The notes under the pieces were generated by a model. It was not told the origin of the DNA. It did no database searches and was given only the letters and a program-made list of their open reading frames with translations. Positions 1 through 10,179 of a stretch of 64,000 bases of DNA are shown one piece after another (position 1 is the stretch's first letter; each line of letters starts with the position of its first letter). This DNA comes from Hermatobates lingyangjiaoensis (lineage: Eukaryota > Arthropoda > Insecta > Hemiptera > Hermatobatidae), in assembly GCA_026182355.1 (NCBI GenBank), contig JAPFBL010000244.1, forward strand, positions 186,001-250,000, written 5' to 3'. The translations under genes were made by a program, and so were the position numbers.

Positions 1-261
1 TGATCACACCACAATAAGAAATGGGAAAACAAGACTAAGATCTTTCAACCGTAACAAGCGGTCTTCGTGTTTATGTGAAATCTTTTTATTTATATATATA
101 TATATATATATAATATATATATATACAATTAAAAGAAACGGTCCAGCAGACTTTTTTAAATAAAATAAATTCAAAACGAAGGAAACACACAGAAAGACTC
201 AGACATAACTTACATAAATATTTCGACCATCGTCGACTCACCGCCAACGTGTTGGGTTTTT

Positions 262-304
262 GACTCTGACGAAGACCGCTTGTTACGGTTGAAAGATCTT
301 AGTC
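262..304 (+). ncRNA. Hammerhead-like motif, AGATCT family (best copy)
   Basis: Stem I is GACT (262-265) paired with AGTC (301-304). The core is CTGACGA, one A, stem II GACCG/CGGTT around a CTTGTTA loop, GAA, then stem III AGATCT (self-complementary), with T at the cleavage position. All segments are in type I hammerhead order. Activity is inferred. Confidence 0.55.
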
Positions 305-371
305 TTGCTTTTCCATTTTCTTATTGCGGTTTTATCATTGATTGTTCTTTCACTTGTTTATGTGAAATCAT

Positions 372-402
<31 letters not shown>

Positions 403-450
403 AATTCAAAACGAAGGAAACACACAGAAAGACACAGACATAACTCACAT

Positions 451-477
451 CGATATTTCGACCATCGTCGTCATCAG
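451..477 (-). ncRNA. Hammerhead-like motif, ATAT family (left arm)
   Basis: Minus strand: CTGATGA, C, GAC-GATG-GTC stem II, GAA, ATAT (self-complementary stem III), with C at the cleavage site. It is the mirror of the motif at 548-573. Confidence 0.5.
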
Positions 478-547
478 GAGGTGTGAAGAGCGAAGAGTCC
501 CGCAGAAAGACCGGGCGGGACTCTTCGCTCTTCGCTCTTCACACCTC

Positions 548-573
548 CTGATGACGACGATGGTCGAAATATC
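548..573 (+). ncRNA. Hammerhead-like motif, ATAT family (right arm)
   Basis: Same elements on the plus strand. Stem I can form between CACACCTC (5') and GATGTGAG (3') with 6 of 8 pairs. Confidence 0.5.
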
Positions 574-719
574 GATGTGAGTTATGTCTGTGTCTTTCTG
601 TGTGTTTCCTTCGGTTTGAATTTATTTTATTTTTAAAAAAGTCCGCTGGGCCGTTTCTTTTAATTTATATATATATATATATATATAAGATCAAACCACA
701 ATATGAAATGGGAAAACAA

Positions 720-762
720 GACTAAGATCTTTCAACCATAACAAGCGTACTTCGTCAGAGTC
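720..762 (-). ncRNA. Hammerhead-like motif, AGATCT family
   Basis: This is a minus-strand copy of the 262-304 motif with two changes in stem II. It faces that copy and lies beside a (TA)n tract. Confidence 0.45.
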
Positions 763-774
763 AAAAACCCAGGT

Positions 775-807
775 CAATATTTCGACCGTTATGGCGATCG
801 ACCTCAG
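775..807 (-). ncRNA. Hammerhead-like motif, ATAT family variant
   Basis: Minus strand: CTGAGGT-type core, long stem II/loop ending GGTC, GAA, ATAT, T. The same variant recurs at 28202-28233 and 31372-31403 with a better CTGAAGA core. Confidence 0.35.
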
Positions 808-1002
808 GAGAAATGAATATTTATTATTACCGGTTTATTATCTAGCATAATGATCGAAATATTGGAAAGTAAGTCGTTTTGTTATTGAACTGACTATATT
901 GACCATATCTACGGTAGACTGTATGTAAGACACTGTTAATAAAACCCTTCCATTGTCATGCATACAATGTAAAACAAGTTAAAATACTAGAAAATCACTT
1001 AC

Positions 1003-1079
1003 ACTCCAATGCCCACTTGGTCAGTTCACTCTTGTATGTGTCTGAAACCTCGTCTTGATAGCTTCTCAGCAGCTTTGTC
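1003..1079 (-). CDS. P450 exon: KWALE motif region
   Basis: The exon is 77 nt, with acceptor ATTTTCAG and donor T|GTAAGT. The translation runs TKLLRSYQDEV then YKSELTKWALE. It corresponds to the conserved (N/Y)(E/R)W(A/S)LES block of mitochondrial-clan P450s. Its entry phase matches the exit of the 3157-3252 exon. Confidence 0.65.
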
Positions 1080-4000
1080 CTGAAAATTAGATGATATTGA
1101 TCAGTCCAGAGTTTTTCAAACTTTTCTCAACAAAGAACCCTTTTTGGCTCCAGTAACTTTCCCAGGAACCCCAGATTCTAATAATTCCATACAATCATAA
1201 TATTAAATATTTTCATATGCCTTTATAAATAGTATATAAAAAGCTTTCACATAAACACGTGAAATAACAATCAATGATCAAACCACAATAAGAAGTGGGA
1301 AAACAAGACTAAGATCGCTTGTTACGGTTGAAATAGTATATATGTTCAAAAACAATTAAAAAGTAATATCACTGCAATTTGTATTTCTCAAATAAAATTT
1401 CAAAACTAAAAGATTTTAATTTTCATACTTTCCACAAGTGCATAACACATAAAACAGAATTACTAGCAATTTTAACATAGAGTTTGTTTTATAATCATTT
1501 TTGGCTTTATAGTTGAGAGTTTGATTCTTAAGTTAGCCCCAGCATTAAGTCTACTTCGATATTTAGTTTTTATAGCAGTTTAAAGAGAAAATCTAGTTTC
1601 ACATAAGTAGGTAGTGGGAAATGACAGCAATGTGTCAAGTGCTACTTTTGAAATAGCAGAAAATTCGGGAATCAGATAGTTCCAAAAACTGACTAGTGAT
1701 TCATCCTAAATATGAATAAAATTTTGACCACTTCTACTTATGGGTATATGTGTAAATATAAACATTATTTGGTTTCATGATTCACATGAAATATAGAATA
1801 AATCCATACCCACAAAAAAAATTTTAGAAAAATGTTTTTACTAAATGTTTTTCACGGAACCCCTGGGATCCGCGGAACCCACTTTGGGAACCTCTGGATC
1901 AGTATGTAGTTAAGACAGACTTGCCCAAGACAACTGATGATACCTGTATGTCTTCTGCGTATTCCTGCTAAGTGCCAAAAGTAAAAAAAAGGAGGAGGGA
2001 CTCCTATCACCACACTCATTACCTGATGAATGGACTCAGGTCGAAACAACTGACTCACACGTTATTCCAATGATATTTCTGATTTAATCAATCACTTTGA
2101 CTAATCAACATAAAAATCCCAAGCAAATACCAAACACCAATTTTTTAGAATCTTAAAGAATAAAAAATCATTTTCCTTCGTCATTTTTTTTTAAATTTTA
2201 TTCTGAATAGTTTGCTATCTATTTACTAGATATGTTATCTCTTATAACTGATACAGACTTACTTATAGAAATTATCTAAATTAGGTTGGAGTTGCTATCC
2301 CCATAAGAAAGCCCATTTTAATAGCATAGAAAGAATATTCTGTTTTGGAAGTCCTACTTTTTTGCCTTATTCAAGTATATTTAGAGTAGGTATCTTTAAC
2401 AAGTACTTGACATAGTACAAGCTTATCAAGTTTGTTTTTTTTCAATACATTATCTTTAGGATACCTTAATAATGAAGCTATTTAATATATATGTTCAATT
2501 TCTTCATTGCACAATTTGAAAACTCCGCTCTTTGGCGCGCTGGCTTGGGTGGCAGTCCACTGTTATTAGTAAGATGTGACTAACACCACGTTTTCTTCAA
2601 TACTTCTCTTAAAGGGTTTTTGTGGACAGTTATTCCTTAGACTGGGCTCCCCGAGTCGAAAGTCCACTCAATAACCCAATCCCCTCTTTTCTTTCCCCGG
2701 CCTACACCTACCTTAGTCTTTTTCTTTCCCCCTCAGTGAAATCCGAGAACTTTATCTTACCAGGCCCAAGATTTAAGTAGACGAGTCTACTTGTGATAGG
2801 TTATTGCAGACTTAGGTTTACTTGGCCTCTATCGCTGCGGTCATCGTCAGGCTGCTTCTCCTTCCTATCCTCCTATACATTTTCTTGTAATCTCAGACTC
2901 TTTCCCTTACTTACCTATTCTTTCCTATAACTCAACTCTCTATCAACTGTTACTCTTGGTTTTTCCCTTTTCATGTTTGACCTGTCTTTCTTAATGATCT
3001 CTCTCATTGAGTAATCAACAATATCCTGGATTTTACCAAGCTTATGTTTTATCGCAGCCCCCAGAACTCTGTGAAAACAACTTTAAGAAACCCTCAATAT
3101 CCTCTGCTATGAATCATACAAATCAGAAAATGATTGTAAACTTGAATAATGTTTACCTGTTTATAAGGCCGTCGCAAAGGGTTTCAAATTTAGGAACAAA
3201 CATTTCAGTTCGAAAAGCTTCTGCGGCAGGTGGGGGTAATTCTGTGTTTAACCTGAAACAAAGATACAATCAGTTATAAAGAACCAAAGTGTTCCCACAT
3301 TCTTGTAACCAAGGATTTCAAAGTCACTAGGGGTGAAGCTAAAACCTTTATAGCTTATTAAAAATTCTTGAGTGGCCTACACTCAACTTAACTATAAGTA
3401 AAGAAAATATCAAACTTCTTCGATATATAATGTCCCATTTAGGTATATAAATGTCTAAATGGGAGATGTTTATTAGTCTCTCATTCCTGGAGGTTGTACA
3501 GATATTGATTGATCCACTCACTTTTGTATGTCACACCACTAATGTCTAAAACATCTTTAGTATAACAACAGCAAGAATAACATCTTTGAAAAGCGAAAGT
3601 GTAGATTTCGTGTTACGAGATCTTGTAATAATCTCTTATAAGAGAGAATAACTTTTGTTCCAATATGCAGTGGATCTCTTAGATAAATTATCAAACCTCC
3701 TACTACAATGACGATTTTAGACAAAGTTTCCCATTTAAAACTTGAAAATATTTTAAGTATTTTAAAAGCATTACAAAGTTTTTGTCTAAAAAATGTCAAA
3801 AACATCTAAGAAAGAATGTCATTTTCATTTAATGTCAGATCATTTTTAATTTAAGATCTAGGAAAATGTCATTTATTATTTTTAAACATTTTGTTTTAAT
3901 TTTGAATTATATTTTACATTTTTGGTCTTTTATCAAATTATTATACAGGTATAATGTATTTATTATACAGGGGTTTTTTTATAAAATCATTTTTCTTTCC

Positions 4001-7000
4001 TTTAGTCAAAAATCATAAAAATCTAATTTATTCCAATCAAGTGTTATTTTTTCTCACGTGCCGTACTTTGTTATTCTGTTATTAAGTGATGTAAATGTAT
4101 ATTAAGAAAAAATATATTGGTAATTAGCCACCTTTGCATACTTAAATCAAGTTCAAATTATGATCCGTTAAACGTTATGGCTTTTATCGCTCTCACAAGC
4201 TTTGAGATTGGATATAAGTCAAAATGATATTACATTTTGTGGAAGCACACGTAATATTACATTTGATTGAAAAGAAAAAAAATGTTTTCAATTGCTTTAA
4301 ACATCTGAATATATTTTTCTTTTATTGCATTTGTAATCTCAAAGATAATCCTACAATTTTAAAACTCTAGAGTAAGCAGTTTAGAAGAAAAAAAATGATG
4401 TCTAAAAACAGGTTTTTGGCAAAAAAAAGTGACTTTCCCGTCATGCATAACTCCTCCAAAACAGTAAGGAATAATCTACACCATGATTTTCTTACAATTT
4501 TCTTGTAAAATATCAACTTGATCCATCAAAGATTCTGGACCGTAGTGTGGTAACAAGCAATGCTAACACACTCACCTGACAATCTTGGAAAAGAAAAAAT
4601 GTAAAATAGTTAAATAGTTAGTAATAAGTAGTTAAACTGAGTTAGTTGTTTATATTTATCCAATGAATTGCACTATTAGGTTAGGTTAGGTTGCAGTGGC
4701 AGTCCCACAAGGAAGCACACGTAGGCCAAGCATTAGCCCTTTGTGATACCACACAATGAAGATTGATTCTACAGTGGGAGTCCTAAATTTTGCCTAACTC
4801 AAATGTATTTAGAGTAGAGGGATCTTTAACGAGTACCTGACATCGTACAGGGTCGGGACCGACGGTTTAACGTCCTTCTCCGAGGGACGACGCGCTCAGA
4901 TTTATTCACCTCCCGTGTGAATAAATCGAGGGCCAGGTGAGGATTGAACCCCGGTCCTATCAGTTCAGAGGTGAGCACGTAACCACTGAGCTAGCCTGGC
5001 CCCTAATTGCACTATTAAGATATTTTCCAGTTCACTTCACCGGTTTTAGATTGCTTTTATTCAAAATCGCTGGAATTTTCACATTTACTATTCAGATATT
5101 GAAAAGAAATTGTGCGGTGAGGCTGCCACCTTCTGTGCCTCTCGATAGATGGCGTAGTCCTGTTAACTGTACTGGTGTATAAGTCCGAAATCCGCAGGCT
5201 TGTCTGTTTTAGGCCTTGATGGGTCTGAAGACTTCAAACAACTTAATAACATTTAGTACAGAGAGATAAATGAAAACGAGCGAGAGAGGAAGGAAGAAAT
5301 GTAATGTTTTTTTTACAATGAAAACATGGTAACAAGAAAAAAAAACAAAAAAAATAAACAAAGATAATACGTGTGCCGGCCGCTAGAGGCGTGCGCGTCG
5401 CTACACTGGCATCTTGTGAAGTGATAATGTATTTCTGTCTCTCTGAATGTTGATACTAAGATGTTTAAACTCTTTTGCTATATTAAGTATAATATACTAT
5501 ACTGTACTATACAATGTACAGTATCTTTTTTTTTTAGCAATGTTATGTGTTAGTACTTGTGCTGAGCGATCATTAAACTGTTGCGAAGAGTCACTAAGTG
5601 AGGCACGCAGTTTTGTTGCCTCATGCTAGAGTATCGCCTGCGACTACAGGATTTAAATTTGACTGTGATGAAGTCATTGGCTCACCTGCCAGGTACTTCA
5701 CCACACGTCACTGGTTGATACAAAGATATTTGACTTACTGTGTGTACTGCGGCACCAAAGCGTCTTTCCTGTACTCGACCAAAGAGTCAAACATGGACTT
5801 GCCCGGACTGGCAATGAAGTGGACATTAACGCCGTCGACTCCCAGCAGGACAATGTCGGCGCCCATGGGTGCGTGCAAGCGCACCACGCTCCCAAACTTG
5901 TCCAGTAGGTAGTTATAAGGGAGGAAACTCGAGTACTTCCTTTTTCTGTCTGTCAACACACAAGTAATAGCATTCAACTTCCTTCGTCCTTCGTATATAG
6001 CTTTACAATAAAACCAATGATGAGTAAGCAATATTAACCTTATTGCACCAGTATATCCCTAACGACAGTGATGACGAACCTTTTGTCAAACGTAGGTCTT
6101 TCAGTACTTAAATGTTTTTCTTACATTTATTTATAATACATTTGCACTGGTGTCATCGGCGAGCCCGCAAGCCACTGGGCCACCCTGGCTCCATGCCTTT
6201 ACTTTATTACCAGTGTTTATATGATAATAAATCATTTTATTCAAATCTTAAATTCAATATTTTATTTTATTACATTTATTTTTAATATATTTGTGCTACT
6301 GTCAGTGGCGAGTATGCGAGCCACTGGGTTACTCTGAGCTCATACCTTATTTTACTACCAGTGTTTAAATTACGCAAATATTAAATAAAAAAAAATTTGT
6401 TGCATTTATTTATAATTCACTTGCACTACTGTCATCGGCGAGCATGCAAGCCACTGGGCTACACTGGCTCAATACCTTTACTTTATTACCAGTGTTTATA
6501 TTACGCAAAAAAAAAATGTTACATTTATATATAATACATCTGCATTACTGTCATCGCGAGCACGCAGGACACTTGCTACCCTGGCTCCAATTTTGGGAAT
6601 ATAGTGATAATTTTCTTTTATTTAACATTATTCAGGTAATAGATAATATATATTTATTTTCAGGTCTCTATCTTCACGGAAAATGGGTGAACAAACAAAC
6701 AACTCACCAACTTCATATAAAGAGATTCGTATACATATACAGCCATCATCAATGAAAACCAAACCAAAACAATAGCATTTGCGCGGGAATGACTAGTGAC
6801 GACTCTGGCGGTAGATATTGGAACTTCTGCACGTATTTTAATGAGGTTTAAATGTCTGTATTCATAATTATTATTCAATAACATTATGTTATGACCTTTT
6901 TTTCTATAGTACATTAATACGGTTTCATGTGATTATAATGGTTTTCTAGTAATATTTTGATTCTAATATATGTATCAGACAAACATAAAGTTGAATAACT

Positions 7001-8798
7001 GACATAAACTTTATTTTTATTTTTCCATGTATTTTTTTTTAAATATAACGTATAATTGAGAACTACTTTTATTTGTTTATATTTTCCTATGTTTTTTTTT
7101 AAATTTGTCGTATATTTTAGATCTATTTTTATTTGATTTATTTTTCTATGTATTTTTTTTTTAAATCTAACGTATAATTGAGATCTACTTTTATGGGTTT
7201 TTTTATTTTTCTATGTATTTTTTTTTTAAATCCTACGAATAATTGAGATCTATGTTTATTTTTCTATGTTTTTTTTTTTAAATTTGTCGTATAATTTAGA
7301 TCTATTTTTATTTCTTTATATTTTTCTATATATTTTTTTTAAATCTAACGTATAATTAAGAACTATTTTTATTTGTTTATATTTTTCTATGTATTTTTTT
7401 TTAAATCGGATGAATAATTGAGATCTATGTTTATTTTCCTATGTTTTTTTTTTAAATTTGTCGTATAATTTAGATCTATTTTTATTTGTTTTTATTTTTC
7501 TATGTATTTTTTTTTTAAATCTAACGTATAATTGAGATCTATTTTATGTTTTTTTTTTATTTTTCTATGTATTTTTTTTTAAATCCAACGAATAATTGAG
7601 ATCTATGTTTATTTTTCTGTGTATTTTTTTGTAACGGACATATAATTGGGAACTTTTTTGTTTTTTTTTTTTTTTTAAATTGGATGTATAATTAAGATTT
7701 AGTTAACTGGAAACGGCGTAAGCCGAGTTATATCTGTATTTTAATTTCTTATAGTAATAGTTGCAATAGAAGTGTTATCACTTACCATATGTGGAAATGA
7801 GAACTTGAGTGGCATAGATAAGCATGGAGACAATCTGCGTGCCTAGTGCTGGTACATACCTCCACACCTTACCGAGCAGCCTTAGCGTCGTCGGGCCTGG
7901 TACTTGCTCAAAAGCAGCTGCCACCGGCTCACTACGTGTCGGCATCGCCTTATATGTCTCCCGTTGAGTTTCTGTCGTTAAATCAATCGGCGGATATAAC
8001 GGTGTTGCTGGAACAGCATCCAGCAATGTTCTAACACTAGATGCCTCTGATTCTTGTATCTTAAACGGCGATTCTGGTTCTACTACACCGGCACTAACCG
8101 ACCCTTCAACAGATTCAACAGGAAACCCATAAAGTATTCTAGTTGTTTTCAACAAATCCGGAGTTGTTGTTGTTTTTCTTTGTGTTCGTAAAACATTTTC
8201 ATTTTCCGTTCCAACAGGAAGAATATCAGTTTTCATCGGTTGAGTCAAAGGAGGAGCAAATTGTGATGCCTCAACTTTAACCGTAGGTAGAGGCTGGATT
8301 TTCTTTTCACTAGAAGCCGTTAAAAGGACTCCATCGATATTCTTTGGCATGTTGACTGAAGTTATTTCCGACTTTTCCCCCTGAATGGTCCCAGCCGCCT
8401 TCTCCTCAGTCGACTTCACAGTCCCTTTACTCAAATCCTTCAAAGGCTTTCCATCCCCTTGGCTCACACCCGCTGTACCTTCACTAACCGGCAGACTTGT
8501 ACTTTGTAAAACTCCTCCTAAGACCGATGTCGCGACCGTTTCTTGTTTTAAGTCAGATAGCTTATCTCCAACAGTGCTTACTTCTAATTGACTCCCACTA
8601 GAAGAATTGTCGACTTTGACTTTACTTTTCGAAAAATCACCATCTTCATTGATTTCTTTCACAATTTTCTCAGCACTGATAATAAGATCATCCGTTTTCA
8701 ATCTATCATATACTTCAGGTTTGTCCGACTTGAACAAAACAATGGACAAACATTCATTCCCTTTTTTAATATTCTTGAAAGGAAATTTTCTTCCAAAA
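1003..8798 (-). CDS. Mitochondrial-clan cytochrome P450, partial gene (four exons seen)
   Basis: Exons read on the minus strand: 8798-7786, 5949-5739, 3252-3157 and 1079-1003. All have AG/GT borders, and the phases agree at the joins (1, then 2 into 1 nt, then 2 into 1 nt). The product would be a heme monooxygenase of the inner mitochondrial membrane/matrix using adrenodoxin-type electron donors. This rests on the proline hinge VPGP followed by LLGKVWRYVPALG, then YLLDKFGSVVRL, SLVEYRK, VPKFETLCDGLINR and ELTKWALE, which align in order with the N-terminal half of CYP12/CYP49/CYP301-type proteins. The I-helix, ExxR and heme-Cys exons lie left of position 1003. The usual GEEWxxxRSAV segment between the second and third exons was not found; an exon whose length is a multiple of three may be missing. 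The subfamily is not assignable. Confidence 0.75.
1107..1896 (+). mobile_element. Non-autonomous hAT element, copy 1
   Basis: The ends are CAGAGTTTTTCAAACTT and, inverted, CAGAGGTTCCCAAAGTG. Flanking 8-bp target duplications GATCAGTC and GATCAGTA match 7/8. The interior is colinear with 61536-62228. An AGATCT-family hammerhead repeat fragment is inserted at about 1236-1335. No coding capacity is seen. It lies in a P450 intron. Confidence 0.8.
1900..3150. other. P450 intron, mostly unassigned
   Basis: Apart from the old SINE fragment at 2282-2430 I see no gene. 2520-2900 is less AT-rich and C/T-rich and could be part of an old repeat. Confidence 0.5.
2282..2430 (-). mobile_element. Old SINE fragment (3' half)
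   Basis: 'ttaggttggagttgctatcc', 'ggaagtcctac', 'tatttagagtaggtatcttt' and 'acaagtacttgacatagtac' follow the order of the SINE body at 4679-4860. The tRNA-like head is missing. Confidence 0.6.
3157..3252 (-). CDS. P450 exon: C-helix to D-helix region
   Basis: The exon is 96 nt, with acceptor TGTTTCAG and donor AG|GTAAAC. It begins with one base finishing the previous codon and ends two bases into an Arg codon. The translation includes LPPPAAEAF and FVPKFETLCDGLINR, resembling the segment after RSAVN in mitochondrial P450s. It joins in phase to the exon at 1079. Confidence 0.65.
3370..4577 (+). mobile_element. Unclassified ~1.1-kb repeat (family X), copy 1
   Basis: It begins 'gagtggcctacactcaactt' followed by 'aactataagtaaa'. 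It runs colinearly with 47622-48737, including 'ggtttttggcaaaaaaa' and 'gtgactttcccgtcatgcat'. The 3' terminus with the second palindromic end is missing here. No coding frame is seen. Confidence 0.65.
4679..5004 (-). mobile_element. tRNA-derived SINE with TTAGG-type tail
   Basis: The minus strand starts GGGGCCAGGCTAGCTCAGTGG (A box) and has GGTTCAATCC (B box). It continues through a 'ggacgttaaacc' core and ends in CCTAACCTAACCT. A 13-bp target duplication, AATTGCACTATTA, flanks it at 4666-4678 and 5005-5017. It lies in a P450 intron. Confidence 0.9.
5739..5949 (-). CDS. P450 exon: A-helix / beta-1 region
   Basis: The exon is 211 nt, with acceptor TTGACAG and donor CA|GTAAGT. The first two bases complete an Asp codon with the G left by the preceding exon. 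The translation contains YLLDKFGSVVRLHAP, then DIVLLGVDGVNVHFI and SLVEYRKD. This matches the K-Y/F-G-x-I-V-R to L-V-x-Y-R stretch of mitochondrial P450s. G+C content is clearly higher than in the flanking intron. Confidence 0.75.
6118..6590. repeat. Tandem repeat of ~120-150 bp, four copies
   Basis: Units start at about 6121, 6269, 6401 and 6519 with 'ttacatttatttataataca', followed by 'gtcatcggcgagc' and 'gccactgggc'. Spacing shrinks from 148 to 118. It lies in the P450 intron just right of the 5949 exon border. Confidence 0.75.
6985..7690. repeat. ~60-bp T-rich tandem repeat, about 11 copies
   Basis: The unit is built from 'tttttctatgta', a poly-T run and 'aaatctaacgtataattgag'. It ends about 100 bases before the large P450 exon. 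Confidence 0.85.
7786..8798 (-). CDS. P450 exon: long low-complexity N-terminal region plus proline hinge
   Basis: This is an internal exon of 1013 nt. The acceptor is a good pyrimidine tract ending TTTCAG, and the donor is G|GTAAGT, leaving phase 1. There is no ATG at its head, so the protein starts in an upstream exon that was not found. Roughly the first 280 codons are rich in Ser, Thr, Lys, Glu and Val, with no domain I recognise. The last 55 or so carry the P450 hinge FEQVPGPTTLRLLG and the following WRYVPALG. Such a long pre-hinge region is unusual: mitochondrial P450 presequences are normally some tens of residues. It could be a lineage-specific extension or a fused exon. Confidence 0.75.
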
Positions 8799-9023
8799 CT
8801 GAAACAAAAATCATTTGATTTATATTGATTACTGGTACTTCACATGAAAACGTAACAATGAGAGGGTTAAATTAAATAAACCTTCTATTAGAAGATAATA
8901 CATTAAATATAAATTGGATACAAACAAATATCTCAAAAAACAGTGTAATTGTGGCATTACCAGAATGATAATTAGTGCCTGAGTTATACTATACTATGAT
9001 ACTTTAATCGTATTATGATAGCT

Positions 9024-9495
9024 TACCGTATTTTTTCAAAAATAAGACTCTATCTTGTTTCTTTTTAGGTCCAAAATACGTGCTAGGACTTATTTTCGGA
9101 GGAGGGCTTCAAGTACAATAAGTACTAGGTAATAATCAGATTTACAAAACTGAAATGCACTAACGTTGTACCTTCCCCGTCACTCTATGTAGACTGTTGC
9201 AATATATTGTATTTTGAAGATAAATTCAACTTTATAATAAGTAGTGCATTCCTTGAAACGAATTGTAGTGGTAAACAAGAAATTTCTTGGAATGTTTTGT
9301 TCCAAACAATTCTATGAAATATTAGGGTAGCTAGAGATACCTATTAAATTCAACAGAATTTTTTTAAATAATTATGTTATTCATATTATTTTAACTAGGG
9401 CTTATTTTCAGGGAAGGGCTTATATTCCAAAGTGTTCCGTAAATCACACTAAGGTTTATTTTCGGAGGATATCTTATTTTCAGAAAAAGACGTTA
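9024..9495 (+). mobile_element. Pogo-like MITE, degraded copy
   Basis: It starts TACCGTATTTTTTCAAAAATAAG and ends near GAAAAAGACGTTA. It has the family hallmark 'gctaggacttattttcggaggagggcttcaag'-type words at both ends. It is related to 58381-58927 and 35497-36595. Confidence 0.65.
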
Positions 9496-9904
9496 CGTAA
9501 AAGTTTCTCAAATTCAGTGGCGTAGTAACTATTTTTCCCGCTAGGGGTGATCGTAAGATTTGAATTATAACTATACAATTATTAACTGCATTATGCTTAT
9601 TAGTTATTATGTTAATTAATAATTACGATTATTATTGAAGAAGAGTAACAGGCAGAGTAAAGTAAAACAATAACTTACATTTTTTTACTTATATTTACTT
9701 CGTTTCTTAGCTCAGGTTTATATTATTTTTTTAATTCTCTCTTGTTTTTTTTCTATGACTCATATTTATTGATGTCTAAAGATTTGTGTTTTTTTTACTC
9801 TCTGTGTCACTCTTTTTCGATTTTGAACTCGCATTGTGTCTAGTTTGGATTGTATTTCCGTTTAATAAATTGAATTAACTACTAATTGCTTTGTGTCATA
9901 CACT

Positions 9905-10175
9905 TGTATCGATTGTAGCCTGCCCACGATACATCGATCATGGCAAGATGGCGGAGGTCTTTCTCTGTATATCAGCCCCCTGTTGTTGCTAAACAGCTAA
10001 GTCTTTTCAAATCAGTATAAATCACAGTTTGTCAATTAGTAATGTGAGAATAGGAGTCGATAAGGCGATTGAACGTGATTTCTATCACTTAGCGATGATA
10101 ATCGATAGGCCAGCTCATCACCATGTTGTTACCATACAATCGACTGGAAGCTTTTATCGCCTTTCATCGACTGTT
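9905..10175. promoter_or_regulatory. Cluster of ATCGAT-type sites with an AAGATGGCGG box
   Basis: Sites are TATCGATT (9907), CATCGATC (9932), GTCGATA (10056), AATCGATA (10100) and further ATCGAC words near 10140 and 10168, with AAGATGGCGG at 9945. The composition is less AT-rich than the neighbourhood. The cluster could serve the P450 gene (minus) or an unseen plus-strand transcript. Confidence 0.3.
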
Positions 10176-10179
10176 ACAA

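Larger units (their letters stand above)
398..633. repeat. Inverted repeat carrying ATAT-family hammerheads
   Basis: The arms are about 398-503 and 513-633, nearly perfect, with a ~10-base centre. The outer parts read 'gaaggaaacacacagaaaga' and inverse, the inner parts 'gtgtgaagagcgaagagtcc' and inverse. (TA)n lies outside both arms. Confidence 0.8.

Noticed and set aside
2022..2053. CTGATGAATGG...GTCGAAACAAC as another hammerhead
   Set aside because: The stem III word ACAA is not self-complementary and stem I does not pair; only the core is similar.
3007..3279. 90-codon plus-strand frame
   Set aside because: Lies opposite the P450 exon 3157-3252; no homology recognised in this direction.
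4937..5004. tRNA gene on the minus strand
   Set aside because: A and B boxes belong to a SINE with a target duplication and a second copy at 13.7 kb; it is not an intact tRNA.
8385..8828. Plus-strand frames over the large P450 exon
   Set aside because: Antisense shadows of the minus-strand exon.
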